The translations under genes were made by a program, and so were the position numbers. This document shows positions 14,386 to 23,388 of a stretch of DNA of 64,000 bases, one piece after another. The notes beneath the pieces are model-generated. The model worked only from the letters and a program-made list of their open reading frames with translations, was not told the origin of the DNA and made no database searches. Source of the stretch: Antarcticimicrobium luteum (GTDB lineage: Bacteria; Pseudomonadota; Alphaproteobacteria; Rhodobacterales; Rhodobacteraceae). The first letter of the stretch is position 1; each line of letters begins with the position of its first letter. The stretch covers positions 20,700 through 84,699 of the forward strand of contig NZ_SMUV01000056.1 of the NCBI RefSeq assembly GCF_004358185.1. The letters are read 5' to 3'.

Positions 14386-15210
14386 ATGCCCGATACGATG
14401 CTGCTGATGCAAATGCTGGTTCTGCTGCTGGTGATCGGCGCCCTGGCCGGGGTTCTGGCCGGGCTTCTGGGCGTCGGTGGGGGAATCGTTCTGGTGCCGT
14501 CCTTCTTCTATGCGTTCCAGACCCTGGGCTACGGCGGGCCGCAGCTGATGCAGATGTGCCTGGCGACCTCGCTGGCCACCATCATCGTGACCTCGGTCCG
14601 CTCGGTGCTGAGCCACAACAAGAAGGGCGCGGTCGACTGGACCATCCTGCGCGGCTGGGGCCCGGGAATCGCGCTTGGGGCCATCGTCGGCGTTCTGGTC
14701 GCCTCGTCGCTGCGCTCGAGCACGCTGCAGGGGCTGTTCGGCGTGCTGGGTGTCGTGATCGGCCTTTATCTGGGCTTCGGCAAATCCGAGTGGCGCCTGG
14801 GCGAGGCGATGCCAAAGGGCATCCGCCGCGCGGTGGTGTCGCCGATGGTGGGCTTTCTCTCGGTGCTGATGGGGATCGGCGGCGGCAGTTTCGGCGTGCC
14901 GCTGATGAGCCTTTACAACACGCCCATCCACCGGGCCGTGGCCACCGCGGCGGGCTTTGGCGTGATCATCGCGGTGCCCTCGGTTGCGGGGTTCCTGCTG
15001 CTGCCGATCGATGCGGCCAGCCGGCCGCCCTATACGGTTGGCGCTGTGAACATTCCCGCCTTCCTGGTGGTGATCGCGATGACGCTGAGCACCGCGCCGC
15101 TGGGCGTGAAACTGGCCCATGCGATGGACCCCAAGCCGCTGCGCCGGGTCTTTGCGGTGTTCCTGACGCTGGTGGCGCTGAACATGCTGCGCAAGGCGAT
15201 GGGCTGGTAA
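14386..15210 (+). CDS. sulfite exporter TauE/SafE family permease
   Basis: An inner-membrane protein of about eight hydrophobic spans. The family's two glycine-rich half motifs are visible: GVLAGLLGVGGGIVLVPSF near residues 22-40 and VLMGIGGGSFGVPLMSL near 160-176. The family is thought to move small organic or inorganic anions, often sulfonates or sulfite; the substrate here is unknown. ATG 14,386 follows AACGAGGAAACC. It lies 72 bp after dusA on the same strand and may share its transcript. Confidence 0.88.
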   Translation: MPDTMLLMQMLVLLLVIGALAGVLAGLLGVGGGIVLVPSFFYAFQTLGYGGPQLMQMCLATSLATIIVTSVRSVLSHNKKGAVDWTILRGWGPGIALGAIVGVLVASSLRSSTLQGLFGVLGVVIGLYLGFGKSEWRLGEAMPKGIRRAVVSPMVGFLSVLMGIGGGSFGVPLMSLYNTPIHRAVATAAGFGVIIAVPSVAGFLLLPIDAASRPPYTVGAVNIPAFLVVIAMTLSTAPLGVKLAHAMDPKPLRRVFAVFLTLVALNMLRKAMGW

Positions 15211-15379
15211 CAGCGCCTTTCGCAGGCTGCCGGCACGCCGTATCTGAAGCGAGAGGACGCCTGCGGCCTGTGATCCTGTCATGCCGCCGCCGGCTTGTTT
15301 TGGGCACGAATACCCCCGCCGCAGGCAGGGCGGGCCTCTGCGGGTGCTGGCCTTCAGGGCGGTCGGGGCGGCGGTGCGA
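15211..15379. other. short gap between convergent genes
   Basis: This 169-bp gap separates the TauE permease gene from the convergent DUF1289 gene. I see GC-rich inverted segments (for example CTGCCGGCACGCC) but no clear T-run terminator and no further gene. Confidence 0.3.
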
Positions 15380-15610
15380 TCAGCCCTTCAGCCGGGCGGC
15401 GCGGCCGCCGCGGCGCCGGGTCAGGGCTGGCGCGCGGGCGGGCAGGTCGGCCATGATGTCGCGGCGCTCCTGCGCCGTCATGCGCGACCAGCGGGCGATC
15501 TCGTCCAGGCTGCGCAGGCAGCCGATGCAGATCCGCTCTTCGGGATGCACCACGCAGACCTGCACACAGGGGCTGTCCACCTCATCGCGGCTCCAGACCT
15601 GATCGTTCAT
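15380..15610 (-). CDS. DUF1289 family cysteine-rich protein
   Basis: A 76-residue protein with the DUF1289 arrangement: SPCVQVCVV near residues 13-21, then ICIGCLRSLDEIARW near 27-41, and MTAQERRDIM after it. The four cysteines probably bind a metal. The function is unknown. It is the last gene of a leftward group, starting 4 bp inside the ruvX 3' end. Confidence 0.85.
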   Translation of the reverse strand: MNDQVWSRDEVDSPCVQVCVVHPEERICIGCLRSLDEIARWSRMTAQERRDIMADLPARAPALTRRRGGRAARLKG

Positions 15611-16089
15611 GCGCTGCCTTCCGTCTTCATGTGACGCAGCCGGTCCAGCGCCCCCTGCAGGATAAACGAGGCCGCCACGTTGTCGATCCGCTCGGCGCGA
15701 CGCTTTCGCGACGTATCCGCCTCCAGCAGGGCGCGTTCGGCCGCCACCGAGCTGAGGCGCTCGTCCCAGAACCCGATCGGCAGTTCGGTCAGCCGGGACA
15801 GGTTGCGGGCAAAGGCGCGGGTCGACTGACAGCGCGGCCCCTCGGTGCCGTCCATGTTGCGCGGCAGGCCCAGCAGGATGCCGCCGGCGTCGCGGTCGCG
15901 GGCGATCTGCAACAGATGCTCGGCATCGGGGGTGAATTTCTTGCGCCAGATGGTCTCCAGCGGGCTGGCCACCGCGCCGATCCGGTCGGAGACGGCGACG
16001 CCGATGGTCTTGTCGCCCAGATCCAGACCCACCAGTGCGGTCATCGGCGGCAGGGCGGCGGCAAACTCCTCGAAGGCGTCGAAGATCAC
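15607..16089 (-). CDS. ruvX: Holliday-junction resolvase-like protein RuvX/YqgF
   Basis: An RNase H-fold nuclease implicated in 16S rRNA 5'-end maturation, and earlier proposed as a Holliday junction resolvase. GLDLGDKTIGVAVSD at residues 21-35 carries the first catalytic aspartate (D23); GLPRNMDG and FWDERLSS (residues 106-113) follow, and RIDNVAASFILQ closes the site. I chose GTG 16,089, which overlaps the ccmI stop (GTGA) and gives the N-terminal MIFDAFEEFAAALP extension usual in Rhodobacteraceae. Its neighbours ccmI and DUF1289 overlap on both sides, so all three are one operon. Confidence 0.88.
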   Translation of the reverse strand: MIFDAFEEFAAALPPMTALVGLDLGDKTIGVAVSDRIGAVASPLETIWRKKFTPDAEHLLQIARDRDAGGILLGLPRNMDGTEGPRCQSTRAFARNLSRLTELPIGFWDERLSSVAAERALLEADTSRKRRAERIDNVAASFILQGALDRLRHMKTEGSA

Positions 16090-17321
16090 CCGCCGATCCC
16101 CGCCTTTTGCGCCGCGTCCTCGATCTGTGCCAGCGCTGCGGCGTCCTCGGCGAATGTCTGTTTCGCCTCCGCATAGATCGCCCGGGCGCGTTCGGTCTCG
16201 CCCAGCACGCCGAGCGCGCCGATCAGCCGCGCCCATTCGGCGGGGCTGCCGCCCTCGCTCGCCAGCCGGTCGGACAGGCGGCCGACCATGCTGCGGATCA
16301 TCTCCTGGCGATCGCCGGCGCTCATGTCGGCGGCGGCCGCCACATCCTCGGAACTGGGACCGGCCAGCATCGGCGCGCCGCCGCCGGCCGGCGGCAGGGC
16401 ATATTCGACGCCGGCGCGCGCCGCCATCTGCTCGATCTGACCACGGATCGGGGCGATCCAATAGGCGTCCGGCGGACCCTGGCGCAGGGTTTCCTCCCAG
16501 ATCCGGAAGGCGATGTCGGGCCGCCCGGTCTGGGCCATCATCACCCCCCAGTAATAGCGCGCGGGTCCGTTGGTCCGGTCGCGCTCCAGCGCACCGGCCA
16601 GCGCCGCCTCGGCCTGGGGCGAGACATAGCCGCCGGCGGCCATGATCAGCAGTTCGGCATAGTCCGAGAAATCCTGCGCCGCGGCGGCGTCCCCCTTGAT
16701 CCGCAGCACCTGTTCCTTGGCCATGTAGGCGGCCTGGAAATTGCCGCTGTTGGCCTCGTGCTGGGCCAGCAGGTCGTGGCCGCGCGCATCGTCGGGGCGA
16801 TTTGCCACGGTGCTGCGAAGCTGGTCGACCAGCGCCTTGTAGCCGTCATCGATCTCGCGCGGCGGCTGCGCCGGCATCTGCGCCTCGGCCGCCGCCTGGT
16901 CGGGGCGGGAATTGCGGAACTCGTCGGCCATGGCCAGCCGGTGCTTGAGCCCCAGATCGCCATAACCCGGCGCGCCGAGGCCACGGTAGAGCAGCACGGA
17001 GCCGGCGATCACCAGAACCGCCAGCGCCACCGCGGTGACCAGGGTCACCGCCTGAGGCTGGCCGCTGCCGCCCTGCGCCTTGCGGGCGGAGGCATCGGCG
17101 GCCAGGATGCGGCGCGACACCTCTGCGCGGATGCGCTCGGCATCGGCGGCACCGATCACGCCGCGCGCAAGGTCGCGGTCGATTTCCTTCAACTGGTCGC
17201 GATAGACCTGCAGGTCATAGGCCGCCGCAGGTCCGGCGCCGCCGCGCGCGCGCATCAGCGCCAGTGTGAGCAGCGCAGCCACTGCCAGCGCCATCGCCGA
17301 TGTGATAATCCAGAACGTCAT
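16086..17321 (-). CDS. ccmI: cytochrome c biogenesis protein CcmI
   Basis: A membrane component of the system I cytochrome c maturation pathway that presents apocytochrome to CcmFH. The N-terminus has one span (FWIITSAMALAVAALLTLAL), then a long helical region (DLQVYRDQLKEIDRDLARG) and a second span near residues 100-120. The C-terminal periplasmic half has TPR-like repeats (LLAQHEANSGNFQAAYMAKEQ). ATG 17,321 fits the family start. It is first in the ccmI-ruvX-DUF1289 group and divergent from soxB. Confidence 0.88.
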   Translation of the reverse strand: MTFWIITSAMALAVAALLTLALMRARGGAGPAAAYDLQVYRDQLKEIDRDLARGVIGAADAERIRAEVSRRILAADASARKAQGGSGQPQAVTLVTAVALAVLVIAGSVLLYRGLGAPGYGDLGLKHRLAMADEFRNSRPDQAAAEAQMPAQPPREIDDGYKALVDQLRSTVANRPDDARGHDLLAQHEANSGNFQAAYMAKEQVLRIKGDAAAAQDFSDYAELLIMAAGGYVSPQAEAALAGALERDRTNGPARYYWGVMMAQTGRPDIAFRIWEETLRQGPPDAYWIAPIRGQIEQMAARAGVEYALPPAGGGAPMLAGPSSEDVAAAADMSAGDRQEMIRSMVGRLSDRLASEGGSPAEWARLIGALGVLGETERARAIYAEAKQTFAEDAAALAQIEDAAQKAGIGG

Positions 17322-17490
17322 GACCACTCCCGTTTGGACATGATCTATAGGCGCGGGCCGCGCGAAAAAAGGGCAAATCGCCGCTTGGGGCCGTCATGTC
17401 GCAACTGTATCCTAGAACGGCGATTTGCGTCATGGCCCGTCAGCGGCTAGGGGGCATAGAAGGCCGCAGACCAACCGATCGGATTCGCCC

Positions 17491-18735
17491 ATGAAACGAT
17501 ACTCCGCCTTTGCCGTCGCCCGCGAGGCCTTGAGCTATCACACCGGCTGGGGCCGGGCCTGGCGCGCGCCGGAGCCGAAGCCCCGCTATGACGTGATCAT
17601 CGTCGGCGCCGGCGGTCATGGTCTGGCCACCGCCTATTACCTGGGCAAGAATTTCGGCATCACCAATGTGGCGGTGCTGGAAAAGGGCTGGCTGGGCGGC
17701 GGCAACACCGGCCGCAACACCACCATCATCCGGTCGAACTACCTCCAGGATCCCTCGGCGGCGATCTACGAGAAATCCCGCGCGCTCTATGAAAACCTCA
17801 GCCAGGATCTGAACTACAACGTCATGTTCTCCCCCCGCGGCGTGATCATGCTGGCCCAGACCGAGCATGAGGTGCGCGGCTATCGGCGCACCGCCCACGC
17901 CAACGCGTTGCAGGGCGTGACCACCGAATGGATCAGCCCGGCGCGGGTCAAGGAACTGGTGCCGATCATCAACCTCGACGGGCCGCGCTATCCGGTTCTG
18001 GGCGGGCTGTGGCAGGCGCGCGGCGGCACCGCCCGGCACGATGCGGTGGCCTGGGGCTATGCCCGCGCCTGTTCGGCCATGGGCATGGACATCATCCAGC
18101 AATGCGAGGTCACCGGCGTGCGCCGCGAGGGCGGCAAGGTGATGGGGGTCGATACCACCCGGGGCGCCATCGACTGCGACAAGCTGGGCATCGTGGTCGC
18201 CGGCCACTCCGGCGTGCTGGCCGATATGGCCGGGTTCCGCCTGCCGATCGAGAGCGTGGCATTGCAGGCGCTGGTCAGCGAGCCGATCAAGCCCTGCATG
18301 GACGTGGTGGTGATGGCCAACACCGTGCATGGCTACATGTCCCAGTCCGACAAGGGCGAGATGGTGATCGGCGGCGGCGCCGACGGCTATAACAACTACA
18401 CCCAGCGCGGCAGCTTCCACCATGTCGAGGAAACCGTGCGCGCGCTGATCGAGACCTTTCCGATGATCAGCCGTCTCAAGATGCTGCGGCAATGGGGCGG
18501 CATCGTCGACATGACCGGCGACCGCTCGCCGATCCTGTCGAAAACCCCGGTCGAGGGGGTCTTCATCAACTGCGGCTGGGGCACCGGCGGGTTCAAGGCG
18601 ATCCCCGGCTCCGGCTGGGGCATGGCCGAACTGATTGCCAAGGGGCACTCGCCACTGACCGATGCCTTCTCTCTCGACCGCTTCAAGGAAGGCCGCTTCA
18701 TCGACGAGAGCGTCGCGGCGGGGGTGGCGCATTGA
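17491..18735 (+). CDS. soxB: sarcosine oxidase, beta subunit
   Basis: The FAD-binding catalytic subunit of heterotetrameric sarcosine oxidase, which demethylates sarcosine to glycine, giving hydrogen peroxide and methylene-tetrahydrofolate. MKRYSAFAVAREALSYHTGW at the start is typical. VIIVGAGGHGLATAYYL near residues 32-48 is the dinucleotide-binding segment, and the C-terminus has CGWGTGGFKAIPGSG. The length, 414 aa, fits the family. It opens the soxBDAG operon; the first ATG in the frame would be 17,425, but the family start is at 17,491. Confidence 0.93.
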   Translation: MKRYSAFAVAREALSYHTGWGRAWRAPEPKPRYDVIIVGAGGHGLATAYYLGKNFGITNVAVLEKGWLGGGNTGRNTTIIRSNYLQDPSAAIYEKSRALYENLSQDLNYNVMFSPRGVIMLAQTEHEVRGYRRTAHANALQGVTTEWISPARVKELVPIINLDGPRYPVLGGLWQARGGTARHDAVAWGYARACSAMGMDIIQQCEVTGVRREGGKVMGVDTTRGAIDCDKLGIVVAGHSGVLADMAGFRLPIESVALQALVSEPIKPCMDVVVMANTVHGYMSQSDKGEMVIGGGADGYNNYTQRGSFHHVEETVRALIETFPMISRLKMLRQWGGIVDMTGDRSPILSKTPVEGVFINCGWGTGGFKAIPGSGWGMAELIAKGHSPLTDAFSLDRFKEGRFIDESVAAGVAH

Positions 18736-18752
18736 TGCGCGCTCTTGCCCCT

Positions 18753-18842
18753 GCGCAGGCCCGTGGCCTGCGCCGCGCCCGACCCGCCCCCACAGGGCGG
18801 GCGCGTTCCGCACCCACCCTTCGGGCCGGGCGCGACGCCCGG
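18753..18842 (+). other. two strong hairpins between soxB and soxD
   Basis: GCGCAGGCC (18,753-18,761) pairs with GGCCTGCGC (18,765-18,773) across 3 nt. CCGGGCG (18,826-18,832) pairs with CGCCCGG (18,836-18,842) across 3 nt. They lie in the 133-bp gap between the beta and delta subunit genes. No T-run follows, so they more likely protect or process the message, or are copies of an intergenic repeat. Confidence 0.5.
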
Positions 18843-18868
18843 ACGTCAGTTGCCGAAAGGATGACCCG

Positions 18869-19198
18869 ATGCTGATCCTGACCTGCCCCTATTGCGGCGT
18901 CGATGCCGAGGAAACCGAGCTGGCCCCGGGCGGCGAGGCGCATCTGAAACGCTTTGGCCCAGGCGCCTCGGACGAGGAGTTCCGCGACTATCTCTTCGCC
19001 CGCGAAAACCCCAAGGGCGTGCATTTCGAGCGCTGGCGCCACGCCCATGGCTGCGGCAAGTGGTTTCACGCCGCCCGCTGCACCATGACGCTGGAGGTGT
19101 TCGGCACCTATCCCGCCCAGACGACCAAGCCGCCCAAGGCGATCCGCGAGGCGATTACGGCCAAACGCCCCGGCTGGACATGGAGAGAGTTCGAATGA
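18869..19198 (+). CDS. soxD: sarcosine oxidase, delta subunit
   Basis: The small zinc-binding subunit of sarcosine oxidase. CPYCG at residues 6-10 and HGCGKWFHAARC near 60-72 provide the metal ligands; FGPGASDEEFRDYLFARENPKG is the usual central block. The length, 109 aa, is normal. ATG 18,869 follows GAAAGGATGACCCG. The 61 bp to soxA hold no gene. Confidence 0.93.
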   Translation: MLILTCPYCGVDAEETELAPGGEAHLKRFGPGASDEEFRDYLFARENPKGVHFERWRHAHGCGKWFHAARCTMTLEVFGTYPAQTTKPPKAIREAITAKRPGWTWREFE

Positions 19199-19259
19199 GC
19201 CGTCTTCTTCGCAAAAATACTCACATCGCGCCCCCTGCCTCCAGCGAAAGGTCTGCCGG

Positions 19260-22200
19260 ATGAGCACCCGTATCGCCAATCAGGGCCGTCTGATCGACCG
19301 CTCCAAACCCGTCCGGTTCACCTTCAACGGCAAGAGCCTGCAGGGCTATGCCGGCGATACGCTCGCCTCGGCGCTGCTGGCCAATGACCAGATGCTGGTG
19401 GGCCGCTCGTTCAAATACCACCGCCCGCGCGGCATCGTCGCCTCGGGTGCCGAAGAGCCGAACGCGCTGGTCGGTCTGGGACAGGGCGAGACATTCGAGC
19501 CGAACCAGCGCGCCACCACGACCGAGCTGTTCGACGGTCTCACGGCGCAAAGCCAGAACCACTGGCCCAGCCTCGAGTTCGACATCGGCGCGGTGAACAG
19601 CGCCTTTGCCCGGTTCCTGCCCGGGGGGTTCTATTACAAGACCTTCATCCACCCGCGCGCCTTCTGGAAACATGTCTACGAGCCGTTCATCCGCCAGTCC
19701 GCCGGCCTCGGCAAGGCGCCGAAGGACCGCGACGCCGATACCTACGAGCACTTCTATGTCTTCGCCGATCTGGTGGTGATCGGCGGCGGCGTCGCCGGGC
19801 TTCAGGCGGCCAAAGCGGCCGGCGAGACCGGCGCCAGGGTGCTGCTGATCGAACAGACCGCCCATTGGGGCGGCCGCGCCCCGGTGGACGGCGGCGAGAT
19901 CGACGGGATGGCGCCCGAGGATTGGATCGCGCAGACGCTGGACGCGCTGAGGGCGATGCCCAACGTCACCCTGCGTGCCCGCTGCATGGGTTCGGGGGTC
20001 TATGACCACGGCTATGTGCTGGGCTACGAGCGGCTGACCGACCACGCGCCCGAAACGGCCGGGCCGCGTCACCGGCTCTGGCGGATCCGCGCGGGCCAGG
20101 TGATCACCGCCACCGGCGCGATCGAACGCCCGCTGAGTTTCGCCGGCAACGACGTGCCCGGCGTGATGCTGGCCTCGGCGATGCGCGACTATGCGGTCAA
20201 CTACGGCGTCGCGCCGGGCCGGCGGGTGATCGTGGTGACCAACAACGACGACGCCTATCGCACCGCCATTGCCCTGAAACGGGCCGGCATCGACGTGCTG
20301 CGCGTCCTCGACGCGCGGACCAGCGGCGGCGGCGCCCTGATGGAAGAGGCCAAGGCGCAGGGTATTCGCATCGACTGCGGCCGCGCCATCGCCAAGGTCA
20401 CCGGCGGCAAGCGCGTGGCCAAGGTCGCGATCTGCGCGCAGGAGGGGCAGGGCGCCGCGCTGGAGGAGGTCGCCTGCGACGCCGTCGCCATGTCCGGCGG
20501 CTGGTCGCCGGTGGTGCACCTGTGGTCCCATTGCGGCGGCAAGCTGATCTGGGATGACGCCTGGGCGATGTTCCGCCCCGATCCCGCCCGCGCCCCCACC
20601 GGCGCCGATGGCCGGCCCTTTGTCACCGCCGCCGGGGCCGCCAATGGCGAGCTGACCCTCGGCGCGACGCTCGCCGATGCCGATGCGGCGGGCAAAGCGG
20701 CCGCCAAATCCGCCGGGTTCAAACCCAGGCGGATCAGGACGCCGCAGGGCAGCGTCACCGATGAGGCGCCGCTTGTCCCGGTCTGGCTGATGCCGCGCGC
20801 CGCCAAGGTGGAGTTGCGGGCAAAGGCCTGGCTGGACTATCAGAACGACGTCAAGGTTTCCGACGTGCAACTGGCCGCGCGCGAGGGCTATGAAAGCGTC
20901 GAACATACCAAGCGATACACTACGCTTGGCATGGCGACGGATCAGGGCAAGTTGAGCAATATCAATGGCCTGGCGACGCTTTCCGAGGCGTTGGGTGAGG
21001 CGATTCCGCAGGTCGGCACCACCACCTTCCGCCCGCCCTATACGCCGATCTCCTTCGGCGCCATCGCCGGTGAGGCGCGCGGCGCGGTGTTCCAGCCGCT
21101 GCGCCGCACCCCGATCCACGACTGGCACGAGGCCCATGGCGCCACCTGGGAGCCGGTCGGCCAGTGGCGCCGCCCCTATACCTATCCGCAGAACGGTGAG
21201 ACCCCCCATGACGCGGTGATGCGCGAGGTGAGAAACACGCGCCAAGCCGTTGGAATGCTTGACGCATCCACACTGGGAAAGATCCTGGTCCGGGGCCCCG
21301 ACGCGGGTCGGTTCCTCGACTTGCTCTACACCAACATGATGTCGACGCTGAAGCCGGGCAAATGCCGCTATGGGCTGATGTGCTCGGAAAACGGCTTTCT
21401 GATGGACGACGGCGTGGTGGCGCGGATCGACGAAGAGACCTTCCTGTGCCACACCACCACCGGCGGGGCCGAGCATATCCATGCCCATATGGAGGAATGG
21501 CTGCAGACCGAATGGTGGGACTGGCAGGTCTACACCGCCAATGTGACCGAGCAATATGCCCAGATCGCCGTGGTCGGCCCGAAGGCCCGCGCGGTTCTGG
21601 AAAAGCTCGGCGGCATGGATGTCAGCAAGGAAACGCTGCCCTTCATGGCCTGGGCCGACGGCACGCTGGGAGGCATCGGGGTGCGGCTCTACCGGATCTC
21701 CTTCTCCGGCGAGCTCAGCTATGAAATCGCGGTGCGGGCAGGTCAGGGCCGCGCGCTCTGGGATCGGCTGACGCAGGCGGGGGCCGAATTCGGCATGATG
21801 CCCTATGGCACCGAGGCGTTGCACATCATGCGCGCCGAAAAGGGCTTTATCATGATCGGGGACGAGACCGACGGCACCGTGATCCCGCAGGATCTGGGCC
21901 TCGGCTGGGCGATCTCGAAGAAGAAAGAGGATTATCTCGGCAAGCGGGCACAGCAGCGCAGCCACATGACCGATCCGACCCGCTGGAAACTGGTCGGTCT
22001 GGAAACCCTCGACGGCGGCGTGCTGCCCGATGGCGCCTATGCGGTGGCCGAGGGCACCAATGCCAACGGTCAGCGCAACGTGCAGGGACGGGTCACCTCC
22101 ACCTATCAGTCGCCGACGCTGGGCCGTGGCATCGCCATGGGGCTGGTGCTGCACGGCCCCGACCGGATGGGCGAGGTGCTGGAGTTTCCCGGCACCGATG

Positions 22201-22271
22201 GCAAGATCAGCAAGGCTCGGATCGTCGATCCGGTGTTCTACGACAAGGACGGGGAGAAGCAGAATGTCTGA
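19260..22271 (+). CDS. soxA: sarcosine oxidase, alpha subunit
   Basis: The large subunit, 1003 aa. The N-terminal 130 residues are a 2Fe-2S-ferredoxin-like fold without an evident cluster (FTFNGKSLQGYAGDTLASAL). The NAD/FAD domain has VVIGGGVAGLQAAKAAGETG near residues 172-191. The C-terminal third, from about residue 620, is a glycine cleavage T-type folate-binding domain (VGMLDASTLGKILVRGPDAG, ELSYEIAV, LHIMRAEKGF). It transfers the methyl-derived carbon to tetrahydrofolate. The stop overlaps soxG by 8 bp. Confidence 0.93.
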   Translation: MSTRIANQGRLIDRSKPVRFTFNGKSLQGYAGDTLASALLANDQMLVGRSFKYHRPRGIVASGAEEPNALVGLGQGETFEPNQRATTTELFDGLTAQSQNHWPSLEFDIGAVNSAFARFLPGGFYYKTFIHPRAFWKHVYEPFIRQSAGLGKAPKDRDADTYEHFYVFADLVVIGGGVAGLQAAKAAGETGARVLLIEQTAHWGGRAPVDGGEIDGMAPEDWIAQTLDALRAMPNVTLRARCMGSGVYDHGYVLGYERLTDHAPETAGPRHRLWRIRAGQVITATGAIERPLSFAGNDVPGVMLASAMRDYAVNYGVAPGRRVIVVTNNDDAYRTAIALKRAGIDVLRVLDARTSGGGALMEEAKAQGIRIDCGRAIAKVTGGKRVAKVAICAQEGQGAALEEVACDAVAMSGGWSPVVHLWSHCGGKLIWDDAWAMFRPDPARAPTGADGRPFVTAAGAANGELTLGATLADADAAGKAAAKSAGFKPRRIRTPQGSVTDEAPLVPVWLMPRAAKVELRAKAWLDYQNDVKVSDVQLAAREGYESVEHTKRYTTLGMATDQGKLSNINGLATLSEALGEAIPQVGTTTFRPPYTPISFGAIAGEARGAVFQPLRRTPIHDWHEAHGATWEPVGQWRRPYTYPQNGETPHDAVMREVRNTRQAVGMLDASTLGKILVRGPDAGRFLDLLYTNMMSTLKPGKCRYGLMCSENGFLMDDGVVARIDEETFLCHTTTGGAEHIHAHMEEWLQTEWWDWQVYTANVTEQYAQIAVVGPKARAVLEKLGGMDVSKETLPFMAWADGTLGGIGVRLYRISFSGELSYEIAVRAGQGRALWDRLTQAGAEFGMMPYGTEALHIMRAEKGFIMIGDETDGTVIPQDLGLGWAISKKKEDYLGKRAQQRSHMTDPTRWKLVGLETLDGGVLPDGAYAVAEGTNANGQRNVQGRVTSTYQSPTLGRGIAMGLVLHGPDRMGEVLEFPGTDGKISKARIVDPVFYDKDGEKQNV

Positions 22272-22830
22272 ACCGATCAGCGCGCTGCCCGGCGCCCGCC
22301 ACGACGGGCTGGCCCGCATCGAAGAGGCCGGGCTTCAGGGCATGATCACCCTGCGCGGCGATCTGGCCACCAAACCGGTGAAGGCGGCCGTCGCCGCCGC
22401 CACCGGCGGCAAGACTCCGGGCCTGCGCGGCGTAGCGGCGGGCAAGACCGGCACCGCCCTGTGGATGTCGCCGGACGAGCTGCTGCTGCTCTGCCCCTAT
22501 GACGAGGTGGCGCAGAGGCTGGAAAAGGTGACCGCCGCCCTCGGCGACGCCCATGCGCTGGCCGTCGACGTCTCGGACGCGCGCGCGATGTTCTCGGTCT
22601 CCGGCCCCGCCGCGCGCGAGGTTCTGGCCAAGCTCTGCCCGGTCGACCTCTCGCCGCAGGCCTTCGCTCCGGGCGTGGTCCGACGCAGCCGCATGGCGCA
22701 GGTTCCGGCGGCGATCTGGATGCCGGACGCGCAGGGGTTCCGGGTGATCTGCTTCCGCTCGGTGGCACGATACGCCTTCGATCTGCTCGGGGCGGCGGCG
22801 CAGCCGGGATCGGCGGTGGGCGTCTACTGA
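22264..22830 (+). CDS. soxG: sarcosine oxidase, gamma subunit
   Basis: The 188-aa gamma subunit, a short T-protein-like fold. GLQGMITLRGDL, WMSPDELLLLCP, and VDVSDARAMFSVSGPAAREVLAK are the recognisable blocks. It overlaps soxA by 8 bp and closes the sox operon. No folate gene (glyA, purU or folD) follows directly, unlike some relatives of this operon. Confidence 0.92.
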   Translation: MSEPISALPGARHDGLARIEEAGLQGMITLRGDLATKPVKAAVAAATGGKTPGLRGVAAGKTGTALWMSPDELLLLCPYDEVAQRLEKVTAALGDAHALAVDVSDARAMFSVSGPAAREVLAKLCPVDLSPQAFAPGVVRRSRMAQVPAAIWMPDAQGFRVICFRSVARYAFDLLGAAAQPGSAVGVY

Positions 22831-22938
22831 CCGGTCCTGGCCGGAGAGGGGGCGCCGGCAACCGGGCCGACGGGTGACGCGGCGGCCGTAATCGGGTATG
22901 GTGCGGCCATCCCATGCCCGATCCCGAAGGAGGCCGCG

Positions 22939-23385
22939 ATGAAGACCGCCCGGGCCCTGATCTTTCCTGTGATCTGCCTTTTCAGCTTGGCACTGGCGCT
23001 CGGCCTGCCCGCCGCGCCCGCTGCGGCGGAGACAATTTATGACTGTGCAGCCACCTCCAATGTGAAACGCAGCAGATACGGTAAGGGCAGCTATATCGCG
23101 CCCACACTTCGCCTTGTGATCGACGAGGCCACCGGCACCGCCACCGTCTACGACAGCGTCATTGCCGCCGAACATGGCGGGCCGATCGCCGCAAAGCTTG
23201 CGCGCGGCGGCAACGCGCTTCGGCTGAACTGGTCGCTTCTGGCGCCGTTCAGGAAGAACCGCAAGGCGAAGGCGAGCTATTCCCTGACGCTCGATCTGAC
23301 GCGGATGACCGCGTCGATCCGGGTCACCGTGCATGGCGAGTTTCAGGACACGCTGGGCAAGGCCCGCTGCGCCGTGGCGAAATAG
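22939..23385 (+). CDS. secreted hypothetical protein (148 aa)
   Basis: A signal peptide is clear: MKTARALIFPVICLFSLALA, then cleavage probably after AAPAAA near residue 30. The mature part is a small beta-rich domain with two cysteines (YDCAATS and KARCAVAK) that could form a disulfide. The family is not recognised. It follows soxG by 108 bp with GAAGGAGG before the ATG and converges on the FkbM gene, with only 3 bp between the stop codons. Confidence 0.75.
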   Translation: MKTARALIFPVICLFSLALALGLPAAPAAAETIYDCAATSNVKRSRYGKGSYIAPTLRLVIDEATGTATVYDSVIAAEHGGPIAAKLARGGNALRLNWSLLAPFRKNRKAKASYSLTLDLTRMTASIRVTVHGEFQDTLGKARCAVAK

Positions 23386-23388
23386 CCC

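Noticed and set aside
13333..15282. A 649-codon open frame on the minus strand over dusA and the TauE gene
   Set aside because: It covers two well-defined plus-strand genes and has antisense composition.
19221..22319. A 1032-codon open frame on the minus strand across soxA
   Set aside because: It mirrors the soxA frame exactly in extent and has the H, G, A and R-rich composition of antisense in GC-rich genes; soxA is unmistakable on the plus strand.
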